Shown: positions 35,596 through 45,539 of the stretch, piece by piece
How the letters are laid out: every line of letters begins with the position of its first letter
How positions within the stretch are numbered: position 1 is the stretch's first letter
Source of the DNA: Bacteroidales bacterium
Lineage (GTDB): Bacteria; Bacteroidota; Bacteroidia; Bacteroidales; Muribaculaceae
Assembly: GCA_014800735.1 (NCBI GenBank)
Contig: JAAVFP010000012.1
Coordinates: forward strand, 43,692 to 107,691
Length of the DNA: 64,000 nt
Direction: 5' to 3'
The notes under the pieces: model-generated
The model's input: only the letters and a program-made list of their open reading frames with translations
Told to the model about the DNA's origin: nothing
Database searches by the model: none
Translations under genes and position numbers: made by a program

Positions 35596-36138
35596 TTACT
35601 GAATGGGGTTGAGGGCACCGGTGACGGAATCCATGATGTAGCCGGCCACGCGCACGTCGTGAGGCATCAGGGGGTGATTGCGCACCAGGTCCACTGTCTC
35701 GGCTATAGCGTCGGCTGTATCGTTGAAGCCGTGTAGCCACTCGTTGAGGTTTATTCCGCAGTGACGCATGAGCGAGATGTGCTCGTCGTCGATGCCGCGC
35801 TCGCGCATGAGGTGTAGCATTTCCTCGGCATCCATGCCTTGGACGCCGCATCCGGTGTGGCCGATGATCATCACCTCGTTCACCCCCAGCTCGTAGACTG
35901 CCACAAGCAGGGAGCGCATGGTGGAGTCAAAGGGGTTGGTGATGGTGGCGCCGGCATTCTTGATCATCTTAACATCGCCGTTGCGGATACCGAGGGCTGC
36001 GGGCAGCAGCTCCACCAGGCGGGTGTCCATGCAGGTGACGATGGCTATGCGTTTATCCGGGAACTTGGAGGTCTGATAGCGTTCGTAAGCTTTGCTCTCA
36101 ACGAACTCACGGTTGTGACGGAGGATTTCGTCAATCAT
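35596..36138 (-). CDS. Beta-class carbonic anhydrase
   Basis: The 180-residue cytosolic enzyme interconverts CO2 and bicarbonate. Zinc ligands are visible as Cys36 and Asp38 (the Asp-Arg switch) in 'TCMDTRL', and His94 and Cys97 in 'IIGHTGCGVQ'; this is the minimal clade of beta enzymes. It precedes mutL by 3 bp. A strong terminator separates it from rplQ upstream, but I found no consensus promoter in the short gap. Bicarbonate supply would suit a succinate-producing anaerobe that carboxylates PEP. Confidence 0.94.
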   Translation of the reverse strand: MIDEILRHNREFVESKAYERYQTSKFPDKRIAIVTCMDTRLVELLPAALGIRNGDVKMIKNAGATITNPFDSTMRSLLVAVYELGVNEVMIIGHTGCGVQGMDAEEMLHLMRERGIDDEHISLMRHCGINLNEWLHGFNDTADAIAETVDLVRNHPLMPHDVRVAGYIMDSVTGALNPIQ

Positions 36139-36154
36139 AACAGTGGGGGGATTT

Positions 36155-36195
36155 TAAGAAGAAAAAACTCGTTCCGGGGAGTGCCCGGAACGAGT
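36155..36195 (-). terminator. Terminator of the ribosomal protein cluster
   Basis: ACTCGTTCCGGG (36167-36178) and CCCGGAACGAGT (36184-36195) pair over 12 bp with a 5-nt loop, followed on the minus strand by TTTTTTCTTCTT, about 38 bp after the rplQ stop. Confidence 0.93.
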
Positions 36196-36232
36196 CGGAT
36201 ATGACGACGGGTCAGTGACCGTCAGTGCTGAT

Positions 36233-36730
36233 TTATTTTTCCTCGGCTGCGGGCAGTTCGGGAGCTTCAGCTTCAGCAGCAGCCACGGGGTTCTCAACAG
36301 CGGGAGCTGCTTTGCGGCGAGAGCGGCGGGTTGCTTTAGCCTTGGCCTGAGCGTTCTCCTTCAGCATAGCCTCGTTGTAGTCAACGAGCTCGATGAAGCA
36401 GGTCTTGGCGTTGTCGCCCAGACGGTTGCCGGTTTTGAGGATACGGGTGTAGCCGCCGGGACGGTTGGCAATCTTCTCAGCGATTTCCTGGAAGAGGATT
36501 TTCACGGCCTCTTTGTTCTGGAGGTAGGAGAAGACCAGACGGCGATTGGCCATAGTATCTTCCTTAGCGCGGTTGATGAGGGGCTCGGCATAGATGCGGA
36601 GAGCCTTGGCCTTGGCCAGAGTGGTGTTGATGCGCTTGTGGAAGATGAGCGATATGGTCATATTAGCCAGCAGGGCGTCGCGGTGAGCCTTGGTGCGGCT
36701 AAGGTGATTGAATTTTTTATTGTGTCGCAT
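36233..36730 (-). CDS. rplQ: 50S ribosomal protein L17
   Basis: The N-terminus '[24 protein letters not shown]' and '[22 protein letters not shown]' identify L17. At 165 residues it is longer than the E. coli protein (127) because of an Ala/Glu-rich tail (residues about 135-165), a common Bacteroidota extension. It is the last gene of the cluster, 8 bp after rpoA. Confidence 0.97.
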   Translation of the reverse strand: MRHNKKFNHLSRTKAHRDALLANMTISLIFHKRINTTLAKAKALRIYAEPLINRAKEDTMANRRLVFSYLQNKEAVKILFQEIAEKIANRPGGYTRILKTGNRLGDNAKTCFIELVDYNEAMLKENAQAKAKATRRSRRKAAPAVENPVAAAEAEAPELPAAEEK

Positions 36731-36738
36731 CGTGTGGA

Positions 36739-37731
36739 TTATTCTTTATCGAGTTTGTACTTAGAGATGTCCATACCGAACGATAAGTTCAGGCTGTTGA
36801 GGAGGCTTTCGAGCTCGACGAGCGATTTCTTGCCGAAGTTGCGGAACTTGAGGAGGTCGGTCTTGTTGTAGACCACGAGTTCTGCGAGGGTTTCGACATC
36901 GGCGCTCTTGAGGCAGTTGAGAGCACGAACGGAAAGCTGCATATCCACCAGCTTGGATTTGAGGAGCTGGCGCATGTGGAGAACTTCCTCGTCGAACTCT
37001 TCGCCCGGATCGGGTTCGGAGGTTTCGAGGGTGATCTTCTCGTCGGAGAACATCATGAAGTGCTGGATGAGAATCTTGGCAGCTTCCTTGACTGCGTCCT
37101 TGGGAAGAATCGAACCGTTGGTGAGAATCTCGATGGTGAGCTTGTCGTAGTCGGTTTTCTGGTCCACGCGGTAGTTTTCCACCGTGTACTTCACGTTCTT
37201 GATGGGGGTGTAGATGGAGTCGATGGCGATAGTGTTGATATCGTCCTGAGGAGTTACGTTTTCCTCAGCGGGGACCCAGCCACGGCCCTTGTTGATGGTG
37301 AGAACGATGGTGAAGCTTGCGTCGGGATCCAGATGACAGATCACCAGGTCGGGGTTCATTACCTCGAAGCCGGTAAGGCTCTTGGCGATATCGCCGGCGG
37401 TGAACACTTCTTTACCTGAAACGTTGATGGTCACGCGCTCAAAATCGGTATCTTCTACCTTCTGCTTGAGGTCAACCTGCTTGAGGTTGAGGATGATGTT
37501 TGTGACATCCTCCTTCACGCCGGGAACGGCATCAAATTCGTTCTTAACGCCGTCGATTTTAATCGACGAAATCGCGAAGCCCTCGAGCGAAGACAGAAGT
37601 ACGCGACGAAGTGCGTTGCCCACGGTGATGCCATAGCCCGGTTCCAGAGGTTTGAACTCGAATTTTCCGTAGAAGTTGGTGGATTCAACCATTACAACTT
37701 CTTCAGGTTTTTGGAATGCTAAAATAGCCAT
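36739..37731 (-). CDS. rpoA: RNA polymerase alpha subunit
   Basis: The 330-residue subunit has the dimerising N-terminal domain ('[21 protein letters not shown]') and a C-terminal domain for promoter UP elements and activators ('[20 protein letters not shown]', '[19 protein letters not shown]'). It lies in the usual alpha-operon order rpsM-rpsK-rpsD-rpoA-rplQ, 22 bp after rpsD. Confidence 0.98.
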   Translation of the reverse strand: MAILAFQKPEEVVMVESTNFYGKFEFKPLEPGYGITVGNALRRVLLSSLEGFAISSIKIDGVKNEFDAVPGVKEDVTNIILNLKQVDLKQKVEDTDFERVTINVSGKEVFTAGDIAKSLTGFEVMNPDLVICHLDPDASFTIVLTINKGRGWVPAEENVTPQDDINTIAIDSIYTPIKNVKYTVENYRVDQKTDYDKLTIEILTNGSILPKDAVKEAAKILIQHFMMFSDEKITLETSEPDPGEEFDEEVLHMRQLLKSKLVDMQLSVRALNCLKSADVETLAELVVYNKTDLLKFRNFGKKSLVELESLLNSLNLSFGMDISKYKLDKE

Positions 37732-37753
37732 GGATCTGTGTGTAGGTTAAAGA

Positions 37754-38362
37754 TTAAGCTTTGGAGTAGAGCTCGACGATGAGCTGCTCCTTGATGTTCT
37801 CGGGGATGTCGGCGCGGGCAGGAACGTGGAGGAACTTGCCGCTCTTGGTGGCTTCGTCCCATTCGATCCAGGGATATTTGCTGTGGTTGAAGCCTGCGAG
37901 GGCATCAGCGATTACTTCGAGGGATTTGCTGCGTTCGCGAACACCTACTACGTCGCCGGGCTTAACGGCGTACGATGCGATGTTTACCACCTGACCGTTG
38001 ACGGTGATGTGGCGGTGGAGCACCAGCTGACGGGCAGCTGCGCGGGTGGGGGCGATACCCAGACGGTATACGATGTTGTCCAGACGGCCTTCAAGAAGCT
38101 GCAGGAGGATTTCACCGGTGATACCCTTCATGCGGGAAGCCTGGTTGAAGAGGTTGCGGAACTGACGTTCGAGCAGACCATAGGTGTATTTAGCCTTCTG
38201 CTTTTCGCGGAGCTGTACGCCGTACTCGGAGGTTTTGCGGCGCTTGTTCTGGCCGTGCTGGCCCGGGGGGAAGTTGCGACGGGCGAGTACTTTGTCTTCG
38301 CCGAAGATGGGTTCGCCGAATTTGCGGGCTATTTTGGTCTTAGGACCTGTGTATCTTGCCAT
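37754..38362 (-). CDS. rpsD: 30S ribosomal protein S4
   Basis: The 202-residue primary 16S-binding protein begins '[18 protein letters not shown]' and carries the S4 RNA-binding domain '[20 protein letters not shown]'. S4 is the classical autoregulator of the alpha operon. An unusually long, structured gap (38363-38662) separates it from rpsK, a likely place for such control. Confidence 0.98.
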   Translation of the reverse strand: MARYTGPKTKIARKFGEPIFGEDKVLARRNFPPGQHGQNKRRKTSEYGVQLREKQKAKYTYGLLERQFRNLFNQASRMKGITGEILLQLLEGRLDNIVYRLGIAPTRAAARQLVLHRHITVNGQVVNIASYAVKPGDVVGVRERSKSLEVIADALAGFNHSKYPWIEWDEATKSGKFLHVPARADIPENIKEQLIVELYSKA

Positions 38363-38662
38363 TGTGTTTAAAATCAGTTTGAACGGATGCTTAGGGCTCG
38401 GGGGCTGTGCCCGGTGTCTGCCTCAATCGCCTGCCGGCGCAGCCGCGACCATAGAGAGGTGATGAAAAATATGGTCTATTCGCCTGGCTGGTGATTGACT
38501 TGCGGCAGGTGGGCTGCCTGTGAACCCCGCGGTTCCGGCATTGGCTTGCCGGTCGGTGTGCGTCCGATTTTGTTGTTAGAAGTGTTGTTGAGTTTCTAAG
38601 TCTAAAAGTGAAAGTAGAGTTTGCCGAGAGTATTCGGAAAGAACTTTTCGGGCATGACTGAT
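38363..38662 (-). ncRNA. Putative structured ribosomal-protein leader upstream of rpsD
   Basis: The 300-bp gap between rpsK and rpsD contains several clean inverted repeats: GACCATA/TATGGTC (38447-38453, 38470-38476), GGCAG/CTGCC (38504-38518), GAAC/GGTTC-type (38522-38535) and CCGGC/GCCGG (38535-38552). No promoter motif or ORF is evident. I recall a described S4 leader class in Bacteroidia; whether this is it needs a covariance search. Confidence 0.5.
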
Positions 38663-39052
38663 TTAAACTCTTCTTCTTTTGGGAGGACGGCAACCGTTGT
38701 GGGGCAGCGGAGTGACGTCGATGATTTCGGTGACAGCGATGCCGGCGCCGTGGATGGTGCGGACTGCGCTCTCGCGGCCGTTGCCCGGACCTTTGAGGTA
38801 GGCTTTCACTTTGCGGAGACCGAGGTCGTAAGCTACCTTGGCGCAATCCTGAGCTGCCATCTGAGCAGCGTAGGGAGTGTTCTTTTTAGAACCGCGGAAG
38901 CCCATCTTACCTGCAGAGGACCAGGAGATAACCTGACCTTCGCTGTTGGCAAGGCAGACGATGATATTGTTGAAGGAAGAATGAACGTGAAGCTGGCCTT
39001 CTGCGCCAACTTTGACGTTGCGTTTCTTAGCTGCGACTGTTTTTTTTGCCAT
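38663..39052 (-). CDS. rpsK: 30S ribosomal protein S11
   Basis: The 129-residue protein shows '[21 protein letters not shown]' and the C-terminal '[16 protein letters not shown]', diagnostic of S11 on the 30S platform. It follows rpsM by 9 bp. Confidence 0.98.
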   Translation of the reverse strand: MAKKTVAAKKRNVKVGAEGQLHVHSSFNNIIVCLANSEGQVISWSSAGKMGFRGSKKNTPYAAQMAAQDCAKVAYDLGLRKVKAYLKGPGNGRESAVRTIHGAGIAVTEIIDVTPLPHNGCRPPKRRRV

Positions 39053-39061
39053 TGTTGTCTA

Positions 39062-39442
39062 TTATTTAGTAGCTTTCTTCTTGTTAGCAACGGTTTTCTT
39101 GCGTCCCTTGCGGGTGCGGGCGTTGTTCTTGGTGCTCTGGCCGCGAACGGGAAGGCCGTTGCGGTGACGGATGCCGCGATAGCAGCCGATGTCCATCAGA
39201 CGTTTGATGTTGAGCTGGATTTCGGAACGGAGGTCACCTTCTACTTTGTAGTCGGAACCGATAACCTCACGTACTTTAGCGGCCTGTTCGTCGGTCCAAT
39301 CCTGTACTTTGGTGTCGACGTCAATACCGGCTTTGTTGAGGATTGCCTTCGCAGCGCTACGGCCGATGCCGAAGATGTAGGTCAAGGCGATTTCACCTCT
39401 TTTGTTCTGGGGGAGGTCAACTCCCACGATACGTACTGCCAT
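39062..39442 (-). CDS. rpsM: 30S ribosomal protein S13
   Basis: The 126-residue head protein begins '[20 protein letters not shown]' and has '[22 protein letters not shown]', the S13 tail that contacts tRNAs. It follows rpmJ by 6 bp. Confidence 0.98.
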   Translation of the reverse strand: MAVRIVGVDLPQNKRGEIALTYIFGIGRSAAKAILNKAGIDVDTKVQDWTDEQAAKVREVIGSDYKVEGDLRSEIQLNIKRLMDIGCYRGIRHRNGLPVRGQSTKNNARTRKGRKKTVANKKKATK

Positions 39443-39448
39443 AAACTA

Positions 39449-39565
39449 TTATCCTTGACGTTGTTTGTTTTTGGGGTTCTTTTTGTTGATGACGTAGAGA
39501 CGTCCTTTGCGGCGAACGATCTTGTCGTCCGGAGTGCGCTTTTTGATTGATGCTCTTACTTTCAT
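39449..39565 (-). CDS. rpmJ: 50S ribosomal protein L36 (too short for the ORF track)
   Basis: Reading the minus strand from ATG 39565 gives 38 residues, [20 protein letters not shown] and then [18 protein letters not shown], ending at 39449. This is L36 in its normal place between infA and rpsM. The zinc-binding cysteines are absent (TPDDK where other L36 proteins have a Cys), so it is a zinc-free form, expected in this group. Confidence 0.95.
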   Translation of the reverse strand: MKVRASIKKRTPDDKIVRRKGRLYVINKKNPKNKQRQG

Positions 39566-39585
39566 ATCTTTTAGCTTTGTGTCGA

Positions 39586-39804
39586 TTATTTGTAGCGGAA
39601 AGCAATGCGTCCTTTGGAAAGGTCGTACGGCGACATCTCTACTCGCACTTTATCGCCGGGAAGAATCTTGATGTAGTGCATACGCATCTTGCCGGAGATG
39701 TGGGCGGTGATTTCGTGGCCGTTTTCGAGTTCGACGCGGAACATAGCGTTCGACAGCGCCTCGACGATGGTCCCGTCCTGTTCGATTGCTGATTGTTTTG
39801 CCAT
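39586..39804 (-). CDS. infA: Translation initiation factor IF-1
   Basis: The 72-residue OB-fold protein begins '[20 protein letters not shown]' and ends '[16 protein letters not shown]', a full match to IF-1, which occupies the A site during initiation. It is 11 bp downstream of map. Confidence 0.98.
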   Translation of the reverse strand: MAKQSAIEQDGTIVEALSNAMFRVELENGHEITAHISGKMRMHYIKILPGDKVRVEMSPYDLSKGRIAFRYK

Positions 39805-39815
39805 AGAGGGGGAGA

Positions 39816-40598
39816 TTAAATAAATTTATCTGTTATTGCTTCGTGGATATAATCGAATGTCGTGAGGATTTCGACGCGGTCGTTGACCATTGCCAGGGTG
39901 TGCTCGTAGTGGGCCGAGGGTTTGCGGTCGCGGGTGAGACACTCCCAGCCGTCGGGACTGATGACGATGTTGCGGCTACCCATGTTGATCATGGGCTCGA
40001 TGCAGAAGCACATGCCGTTCTGCAGGCGGGGGCCGATGCCGCGGCGTCCGTAGTTGGGCACCTCGGGGTCCTCGTGCATCTTACGGCCGATGCCGTGCCC
40101 GCACATTTCGCGCACCACCGAGTAGTTGCGGTGCTCGCAGTAAGTCTGGATTGCGTTGGCTATGTCGCCGATACGCGCTCCGGGCTTGCAGGCATCGATA
40201 CCTACGTAGAGAGCCTCGCGGGTGGTCTGGCACAGGCGTTTCTTCTCGGGGCTGATGGTGCCGACAGCGAAGGTGTAGGCCGAGTCGCCGTTGTAGCCGT
40301 CGAGCTCAACGACGGTGTCCACGCCGATGATGTCGCCGTCCATCAGCACACGGTCGGAGGGAAAACCGTGCACAACAGTTTCGTTGACTTCGATGCAAAG
40401 GGTTGCAGGGAAGCCGCCATATCCCAGGCAAGCAGGCTTGCCACCATTGTCCAGGATGAACTCCCGGGCAATGGTGTCAAGTTTGCGTGTCGTAACTCCG
40501 GGTTCAATCCAACGGGCAACCTCGCCCAGTGTCTGCGACACGAGGCGTGCGGCTGCGCGCATCTTTTCGATTTCTTCCGGTGTTTTGAGATAAATCAT
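39816..40598 (-). CDS. map: Methionine aminopeptidase, type I
   Basis: The 260-residue metalloenzyme removes initiator methionine. Metal ligands are seen in '[20 protein letters not shown]' (two Asp), '[20 protein letters not shown]' (His) and 'CIEPMINMG' (Glu), with a final Glu in 'YEHTLAM'. It lies between secY and infA, the normal order in spc clusters. Confidence 0.97.
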   Translation of the reverse strand: MIYLKTPEEIEKMRAAARLVSQTLGEVARWIEPGVTTRKLDTIAREFILDNGGKPACLGYGGFPATLCIEVNETVVHGFPSDRVLMDGDIIGVDTVVELDGYNGDSAYTFAVGTISPEKKRLCQTTREALYVGIDACKPGARIGDIANAIQTYCEHRNYSVVREMCGHGIGRKMHEDPEVPNYGRRGIGPRLQNGMCFCIEPMINMGSRNIVISPDGWECLTRDRKPSAHYEHTLAMVNDRVEILTTFDYIHEAITDKFI

Positions 40599-40626
40599 TT
40601 AAGCTTTTTAAATGGGTTTACAGTTA

Positions 40627-41976
40627 TCAGTAGGCCTGACCGGTGGTACGACCTTTGATTTTGCCTTCCTTCATCAGACCGTCGTAGTGGTGCATCATCA
40701 GGTGCGACTCAACCTGCTGGAGGGTGTCAAGCACAACTCCGACAAGAATCAGCAGCGATGTGCCGCCGAAGAACTGGGCGAAGTTCTGGCTGATACCGAA
40801 GAAGCGGGCGAAAGCCGGCATGATGGCCACAATTCCGAGGAATATGGAGCCGGGAAGGGTGATGCGCGACATTACGGCATCGAGGTACTCTACGGTTTTC
40901 TTGCCGGGTTTTACGCCGGGGATGAAACCCTGGTTGCGCTTCAGGTCCTCGGCCATCTGGGTGGGACGCACGGTGATGGCGGTGTAGAAGTAGGTGAACG
41001 CTACGATGAGGACGAAGAACACGAAGTTGTACCAGAAGCTGTTGATGTCGGTGAAGGCGTGGAAGAAGCCACTCTCGCCCGAGCGGAAGCCGCTGAGCGC
41101 CATCGGGATGAACATGATGGCCTGGGCGAAGATGATGGGCATAACGCCGGCGGCGTTGACCTTCAGGGGGATGTACTGGCGGGCGCCTCCGTACTGGCGG
41201 TTGCCGACGATACGCTTGGCGTACTGCACGGGCACTTTGCGGGTGCCCTGAACCAGCAGCACAGCGCCGACGGTAACGGCGAACAGGAGCACGAGCTCAA
41301 CGATGAACATCACAAGACCGCCCTGGCTGCCCGATGCACCCGGCAGACGGCTTACGAATTCGTAGTAGAGAGCTCCCGGGAGACGGGCAATGATACCTAC
41401 AAGGATGATGAAGGAGATACCATTGCCGATGCCACGGTCGGTGATGCGCTCGCCAAGCCACATGATGAACATGGAGCCGGCGGCGAGGATGATGGTCAGA
41501 TATACCACGGTCCAGAAGCCCAGGGTCAGGGCGGAACCGTTGTGAGCACCGTTCACCTGAATCTGAAGGTTGATCAGATAAGAAGGAGCCTGCAGGAACA
41601 GGATCAGAACGGTGAGATAACGGGTGTACTGGTTGAGTTTCTGACGACCGCTTTCGCCCTCACGCTGCATCTTCTGGAAAGAGGGCAGAATCATGCCGCA
41701 CAGCTGAATCACGATGGATGCTGTGATGTAGGGCATGATACCGAGAGCGAAGATGGATGCCTGGGAGAAGGCACCACCGGAGAACATGTCGAGAAGCTGC
41801 ATCAGACCGCTCTTGTTGGTGAAGCTGGCAAGAGCGTCGATGGCCTCCGGCGAGATGCCGGGCAGCACAACATAGCAACCCACGCGGTAGATGAATACCA
41901 GCAGAAGGGTCACCAGGATGCGCTTGCGCAGCTCCTCGATAGTCCAGATGTTTTTGAGGGTGTCGATAAATCTCAT
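40627..41976 (-). CDS. secY: Protein translocase channel subunit SecY
   Basis: The 449-residue inner membrane protein has ten hydrophobic segments, the plug region after 'LPGISPEAIDALASFTN', 'MPYITASIVIQLC' and 'RNQGFIPGVKPGKKTVEYLD' (cytoplasmic loop that binds SecA). It works with SecA, encoded at the left end of the window. It starts 2 bp after rplO. Confidence 0.98.
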   Translation of the reverse strand: MRFIDTLKNIWTIEELRKRILVTLLLVFIYRVGCYVVLPGISPEAIDALASFTNKSGLMQLLDMFSGGAFSQASIFALGIMPYITASIVIQLCGMILPSFQKMQREGESGRQKLNQYTRYLTVLILFLQAPSYLINLQIQVNGAHNGSALTLGFWTVVYLTIILAAGSMFIMWLGERITDRGIGNGISFIILVGIIARLPGALYYEFVSRLPGASGSQGGLVMFIVELVLLFAVTVGAVLLVQGTRKVPVQYAKRIVGNRQYGGARQYIPLKVNAAGVMPIIFAQAIMFIPMALSGFRSGESGFFHAFTDINSFWYNFVFFVLIVAFTYFYTAITVRPTQMAEDLKRNQGFIPGVKPGKKTVEYLDAVMSRITLPGSIFLGIVAIMPAFARFFGISQNFAQFFGGTSLLILVGVVLDTLQQVESHLMMHHYDGLMKEGKIKGRTTGQAY

Positions 41977-41978
41977 AG

Positions 41979-42425
41979 TCAGATGGTTTGTGCAGTACCA
42001 CCTGCAGCTTCGATAGCTGCTTTGGCTGCTGCGGAGAAGGCGTTGGCTTCAACGGTGAGGGCTTTGTCGATGGAACCGCTTGCCAGAATCTTGACAAGCT
42101 GGCCGCGACGCAGGTAGCCTGCTGCACGGAGTTCCTCGATGCCTACCTTCTGAAGCTGACGTGCCTCTGCGAGGGCCGACAGGAGATTCAGATTGATTGC
42201 CTTGTATTCAACGCGATTGATATTCTTGAAGCCGTATTTGGGGAGGCGACGCTGGAGAGGCATCTGACCACCTTCGAAACCAATCTTACGGCTGTAGCCG
42301 GAGCGCGACTTAGCACCCTTGTGACCGCGGGTAGATGTGCCGCCCTTGCCGGAGCCGGGACCACGGCCGATACGAGTCTTGCCTTTTACCGAACCCGGTG
42401 CGGGCTGGAGATTAGATAAGTCCAT
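41979..42425 (-). CDS. rplO: 50S ribosomal protein L15
   Basis: The 148-residue protein has the L15 N-terminal 'NLQPAPGSVKGKTRIGRGPG' and 'GKGGTSTRGHKGAKSRSG' basic loop that threads into 23S rRNA. It lies directly upstream of secY, 14 bp after rpmD. Confidence 0.98.
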   Translation of the reverse strand: MDLSNLQPAPGSVKGKTRIGRGPGSGKGGTSTRGHKGAKSRSGYSRKIGFEGGQMPLQRRLPKYGFKNINRVEYKAINLNLLSALAEARQLQKVGIEELRAAGYLRRGQLVKILASGSIDKALTVEANAFSAAAKAAIEAAGGTAQTI

Positions 42426-42439
42426 TTCGTATTTATGTT

Positions 42440-42619
42440 TTATGCGTTAGTCACTTCAACGAGGTGACGCACTTTGTTTACCATTCCCATCACACTGGGG
42501 GTGTCTTCTTTCACCACGGTGTGATACATTTTCTTGAGGCCGAGAGCGTCGAGAGTACGCTTCTGAACTGCGGGGCAGTTGATTCGGCTCTTAATCTGAG
42601 TGATTTTAATCTGTGCCAT
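42440..42619 (-). CDS. rpmD: 50S ribosomal protein L30
   Basis: I start at ATG 42619 (MAQIKITQIKSRINCPAVQK), two codons inside the track frame, giving 59 residues. The 'LGLKKMYHTVVKEDTPSVMG' segment is typical of L30. It lies between rpsE and rplO. Confidence 0.95.
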   Translation of the reverse strand: MAQIKITQIKSRINCPAVQKRTLDALGLKKMYHTVVKEDTPSVMGMVNKVRHLVEVTNA

Positions 42620-42649
42620 TTTCAAATGTGCTTGAAAAGTTGAACCGAA

Positions 42650-43168
42650 TTAGCCTTTGAACACTTTTTCAACCGAAATGCCGCGGTTCTGAGCCACGAT
42701 GGCGGGCGAGCGCATTTCGTCGAGAGCGGCGATGGTTGCCTTCACGAGGTTGTGGGGGTTGGACGAGCCCTTGGACTTAGCCAGCACGTCGGTGATACCT
42801 ACACTCTCGAGCACGGCACGCATAGCACCACCGGCTTTCACACCGGTACCGTGGCTTGCGGGCTTGAGGATGATGCGGCTGCCGCCGAATTTAGCCACCT
42901 GCTCGTGGGGGATGGTGCCTTTGTGAACGGGCACGCGGATGAGGTTCTTCTTGGCAGCTTCAACGCCCTTGGCGATAGCGGCCTGAACTTCGTTGGCTTT
43001 GCCGAGGCCCCAGCCTACTACGCCGTCTTCATTTCCGACAACGACGATGGCTGCGAAGGTGAAAGTACGGCCACCCTTGGTTACCTTGGTAACGCGGTTG
43101 ATAGCCACCAGGCGGTCCTTGAGTTCGAGGTCGCCGGTTGATTTTACACGATTGTTTCTTTTAGCCAT
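42650..43168 (-). CDS. rpsE: 30S ribosomal protein S5
   Basis: The 172-residue protein shows '[20 protein letters not shown]' and '[20 protein letters not shown]', the S5 double-stranded RNA-binding fold and its loop near the decoding site. It is 5 bp after rplR. Confidence 0.98.
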   Translation of the reverse strand: MAKRNNRVKSTGDLELKDRLVAINRVTKVTKGGRTFTFAAIVVVGNEDGVVGWGLGKANEVQAAIAKGVEAAKKNLIRVPVHKGTIPHEQVAKFGGSRIILKPASHGTGVKAGGAMRAVLESVGITDVLAKSKGSSNPHNLVKATIAALDEMRSPAIVAQNRGISVEKVFKG

Positions 43169-43173
43169 ATTTA

Positions 43174-43518
43174 TCAGAATTTGAGGCCGGCGCTGCGGGC
43201 AGCATCAGCAAGGGATTTAACACGACCGTGGAAGAGGTAGCCGTTGCGGTCGAAAACTACTTCGGTGATACCGGCTTCGAGAGCCTTGGCGGCAACAGCT
43301 GCGCCAACCTTGGCTGCGATTTCGCATTTGGTTGCCTTTTCGTCCATACCTTTGGAGGAAGCTGCAACGAGAGTACGGCCTTCGGCGTCGTCGATGAGCT
43401 GAACGTAGATCTGCTTGTTGCTGCGGAAGACGGTCATGCGGGGACGCTCAGCGGTGCCGGAGATTTTACCGCGGATGCGGGTTTTGATTTTATTACGTCT
43501 TTGGATCTTGGTGATCAT
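43174..43518 (-). CDS. rplR: 50S ribosomal protein L18
   Basis: The 114-residue 5S rRNA-binding protein has '[20 protein letters not shown]' and ends '[19 protein letters not shown]', typical of L18. It is 20 bp after rplF. Confidence 0.98.
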   Translation of the reverse strand: MITKIQRRNKIKTRIRGKISGTAERPRMTVFRSNKQIYVQLIDDAEGRTLVAASSKGMDEKATKCEIAAKVGAAVAAKALEAGITEVVFDRNGYLFHGRVKSLADAARSAGLKF

Positions 43519-43538
43519 AATAGTATCAGCGTTTAATG

Positions 43539-44099
43539 TTATTTGGCACCGGCCTTCTTACCGGACTTGCGGCGGATAACCTCGCCGACAAACTTGATAC
43601 CCTTGCCCTTGTAAGGTTCGGGCTTGCGGAGCGAACGAATCTTTGCGCACACCTGGCCCAGGAGCTGCTTATCGGCGCTTTCGAGGATGATGAGCGGGTT
43701 TTTGTTACGTTCGGTCTTAGCTTCAACAGCCACTTCGGGCGGAAGCTTGATATAGATAGCGTGGGAGAAGCCGAGGGAGAGCTCGAGGACCTGGCCGGTG
43801 GAAGTGGCGCGGTAACCTACACCCACGAGTTCCATTTCTTTTTTGTAACGGTTGTGAACGCCTTCCACCATGTTGTGGATCAGAGCGCGGAACAGACCGT
43901 GCTGTGCGCGGTGTTCGCGGTCGTCGCTGGGGCGGGTCACGATTACGTGGTTGCCTTCAACAGCTACGGTGAGATCGGGGTGGAATTCCTGGCGGAGTTC
44001 GCCATATTTGCCTTTGACGGTCACGACGTGGTTCTTGTCATCAACCGTTACGGTTACTCCAGCGGGGATTTCGATGGGAGCTTTACCAATTCTTGACAT
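43539..44099 (-). CDS. rplF: 50S ribosomal protein L6
   Basis: The 186-residue protein begins '[20 protein letters not shown]' and has the C-terminal '[20 protein letters not shown]' signature of L6, near the factor-binding site. It is 27 bp after rpsH. Confidence 0.98.
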   Translation of the reverse strand: MSRIGKAPIEIPAGVTVTVDDKNHVVTVKGKYGELRQEFHPDLTVAVEGNHVIVTRPSDDREHRAQHGLFRALIHNMVEGVHNRYKKEMELVGVGYRATSTGQVLELSLGFSHAIYIKLPPEVAVEAKTERNKNPLIILESADKQLLGQVCAKIRSLRKPEPYKGKGIKFVGEVIRRKSGKKAGAK

Positions 44100-44126
44100 A
44101 GTTCTATGTTTGTTTTTAACGGTTGA

Positions 44127-44525
44127 TTAGTAAACGTAGCAGAGGACCTCGCCGCCGATTTTGAGGTCGGCAGCCTTTTTGTTGGTCATCACGCCTTGCG
44201 AAGTGGAAAGGATAGCGATGCCGAGGCCGTTGAGCACGCGGGGCATATCCTTGTAGCCGGTGTACTGGCGGAGGCCGGGACGGGAAACTCGCTTGAGACC
44301 CTTGATGGCGTTGACGCGGTCAACCGGATCGTATTTGAGGGCGATTTTGATTGTACCCTGATTGTTGTCACCTTCTACGAACTTGTAGTTGAGGATGTAA
44401 CCCTGTTCGAAGAGGATTTTGGTGATTTCTTTCTTCAAGTTCGAGGCGGGAACTTCAACCACGCGGTGGTTGGCTTTGACCGCGTTCCTCAATCTTGTAA
44501 GATAATCTGCGATAGGATCAGTCAT
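44127..44525 (-). CDS. rpsH: 30S ribosomal protein S8
   Basis: The 132-residue protein begins 'MTDPIADYLTRLRNAVKANH' and ends 'GVMTNKKAADLKIGGEVLCYVY', the S8 signature. In E. coli S8 represses the spc operon; here a 138-bp structured gap lies just upstream of its gene. Confidence 0.98.
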   Translation of the reverse strand: MTDPIADYLTRLRNAVKANHRVVEVPASNLKKEITKILFEQGYILNYKFVEGDNNQGTIKIALKYDPVDRVNAIKGLKRVSRPGLRQYTGYKDMPRVLNGLGIAILSTSQGVMTNKKAADLKIGGEVLCYVY

Positions 44526-44663
44526 TTGTTTGATGTTGTTTAAATTGATTGGGCCGAATTGCCCAACAATATTTAATACTCTCTTTTGCCGACTCGCCGA
44601 ATATCGCCCGTGGGGCGATTGCGGCGCTGCCGGAATAGAAGGGAGTCAAGCCGGGGAGAGTGA
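44526..44663 (-). ncRNA. Structured gap between rpsN and rpsH, possible internal regulatory RNA
   Basis: The 138-bp gap is long for this cluster. It contains TTGGGCcgaattGCCCAA (44549-44566) and ATCGCCCgtgGGGCGAT (44603-44619), both perfect stems. Neither has a T tract on the minus strand, so termination is unlikely; RNA-based control or mRNA processing is possible. Confidence 0.35.
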
Positions 44664-44981
44664 TTACCAGCTTGCCTTTTTAACACCGGGGATAAGACCT
44701 GCGGAAGCCATCTCGCGGAACTGAATACGCGACAGGCCGAACTGGCGCATGTATCCTTTGGGACGACCGGTGATGGTGCAGCGGTTGTGCTTGCGGATGT
44801 AGCTTGAGTTCTTGGGCAGTTTCTGAAGCTCCTGGGCAGCCTCGTAGGCAGCCTGGCGCTTTTCGTCGTCATCCTCGTAAGCGGCGTTGATGATTTTCTT
44901 GAGGGCAGCGCGGCGCTCGGCGTACTTTTCAACCAGGCGTGCACGCTTCACCTCGCGAGCTTTCATTGATTCTTTTGCCAT
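44664..44981 (-). CDS. rpsN: 30S ribosomal protein S14
   Basis: The 105-residue protein begins '[20 protein letters not shown]' and ends '[19 protein letters not shown]'. It is the longer, zinc-independent form (only one Cys in '[13 protein letters not shown]'), with an acidic linker '[10 protein letters not shown]'. It follows rplE by 9 bp. Confidence 0.97.
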   Translation of the reverse strand: MAKESMKAREVKRARLVEKYAERRAALKKIINAAYEDDDEKRQAAYEAAQELQKLPKNSSYIRKHNRCTITGRPKGYMRQFGLSRIQFREMASAGLIPGVKKASW

Positions 44982-44990
44982 AGGGGAGAA

Positions 44991-45539
44991 TTATTTTTTA
45001 GCGTTTTTGAAGGGGAGACCGAATTGCTTGAGCAGTGCGTAGCCTTCCTCGTCGGTGTTGGCTGAGGTTACGAAGGTGATGTTCATACCCATCAGCTTGT
45101 TGATGTTGTCGATGTTGATTTCGGGGAAGATGATCTGCTCGGTGATGCCGAGGGTGTAGTTGCCACGGCCGTCGAGCTTGCCTTCGATGCCCTTGAAGTC
45201 GCGGATACGGGGCAGAGCCACACGAATCAGACGCTCCAGGAATTCGTACATTTTCTCGCGACGGAGGGTTACACGAACGCCAACGGGCATTTTCTTACGG
45301 AGTTTGAAGTTCGAGATGTCCTTCTTGGAAAGGGTAGCCACAGCTTTCTGGCCGGTGATGGCGGTGAGCTCGTTGATGGCGGTCTCGATGAGTTTCTTGT
45401 CCTGGGTGGCAGCACCGATACCCTGGTTGATGACGATTTTTTCCAGGCGGGGCACCTGCATTACGGTCGAGTAGTTGAACTCTTTCTCGAGCGCGGGAAC
45501 GATGCGTTCCTTATAGTCTTTTTGCAGAGTAGTGCTCAT
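44991..45539 (-). CDS. rplE: 50S ribosomal protein L5
   Basis: The 182-residue 5S rRNA-binding protein has '[20 protein letters not shown]' and '[18 protein letters not shown]', typical of L5. It overlaps rplX by 4 bp. Confidence 0.98.
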   Translation of the reverse strand: MSTTLQKDYKERIVPALEKEFNYSTVMQVPRLEKIVINQGIGAATQDKKLIETAINELTAITGQKAVATLSKKDISNFKLRKKMPVGVRVTLRREKMYEFLERLIRVALPRIRDFKGIEGKLDGRGNYTLGITEQIIFPEINIDNINKLMGMNITFVTSANTDEEGYALLKQFGLPFKNAKK

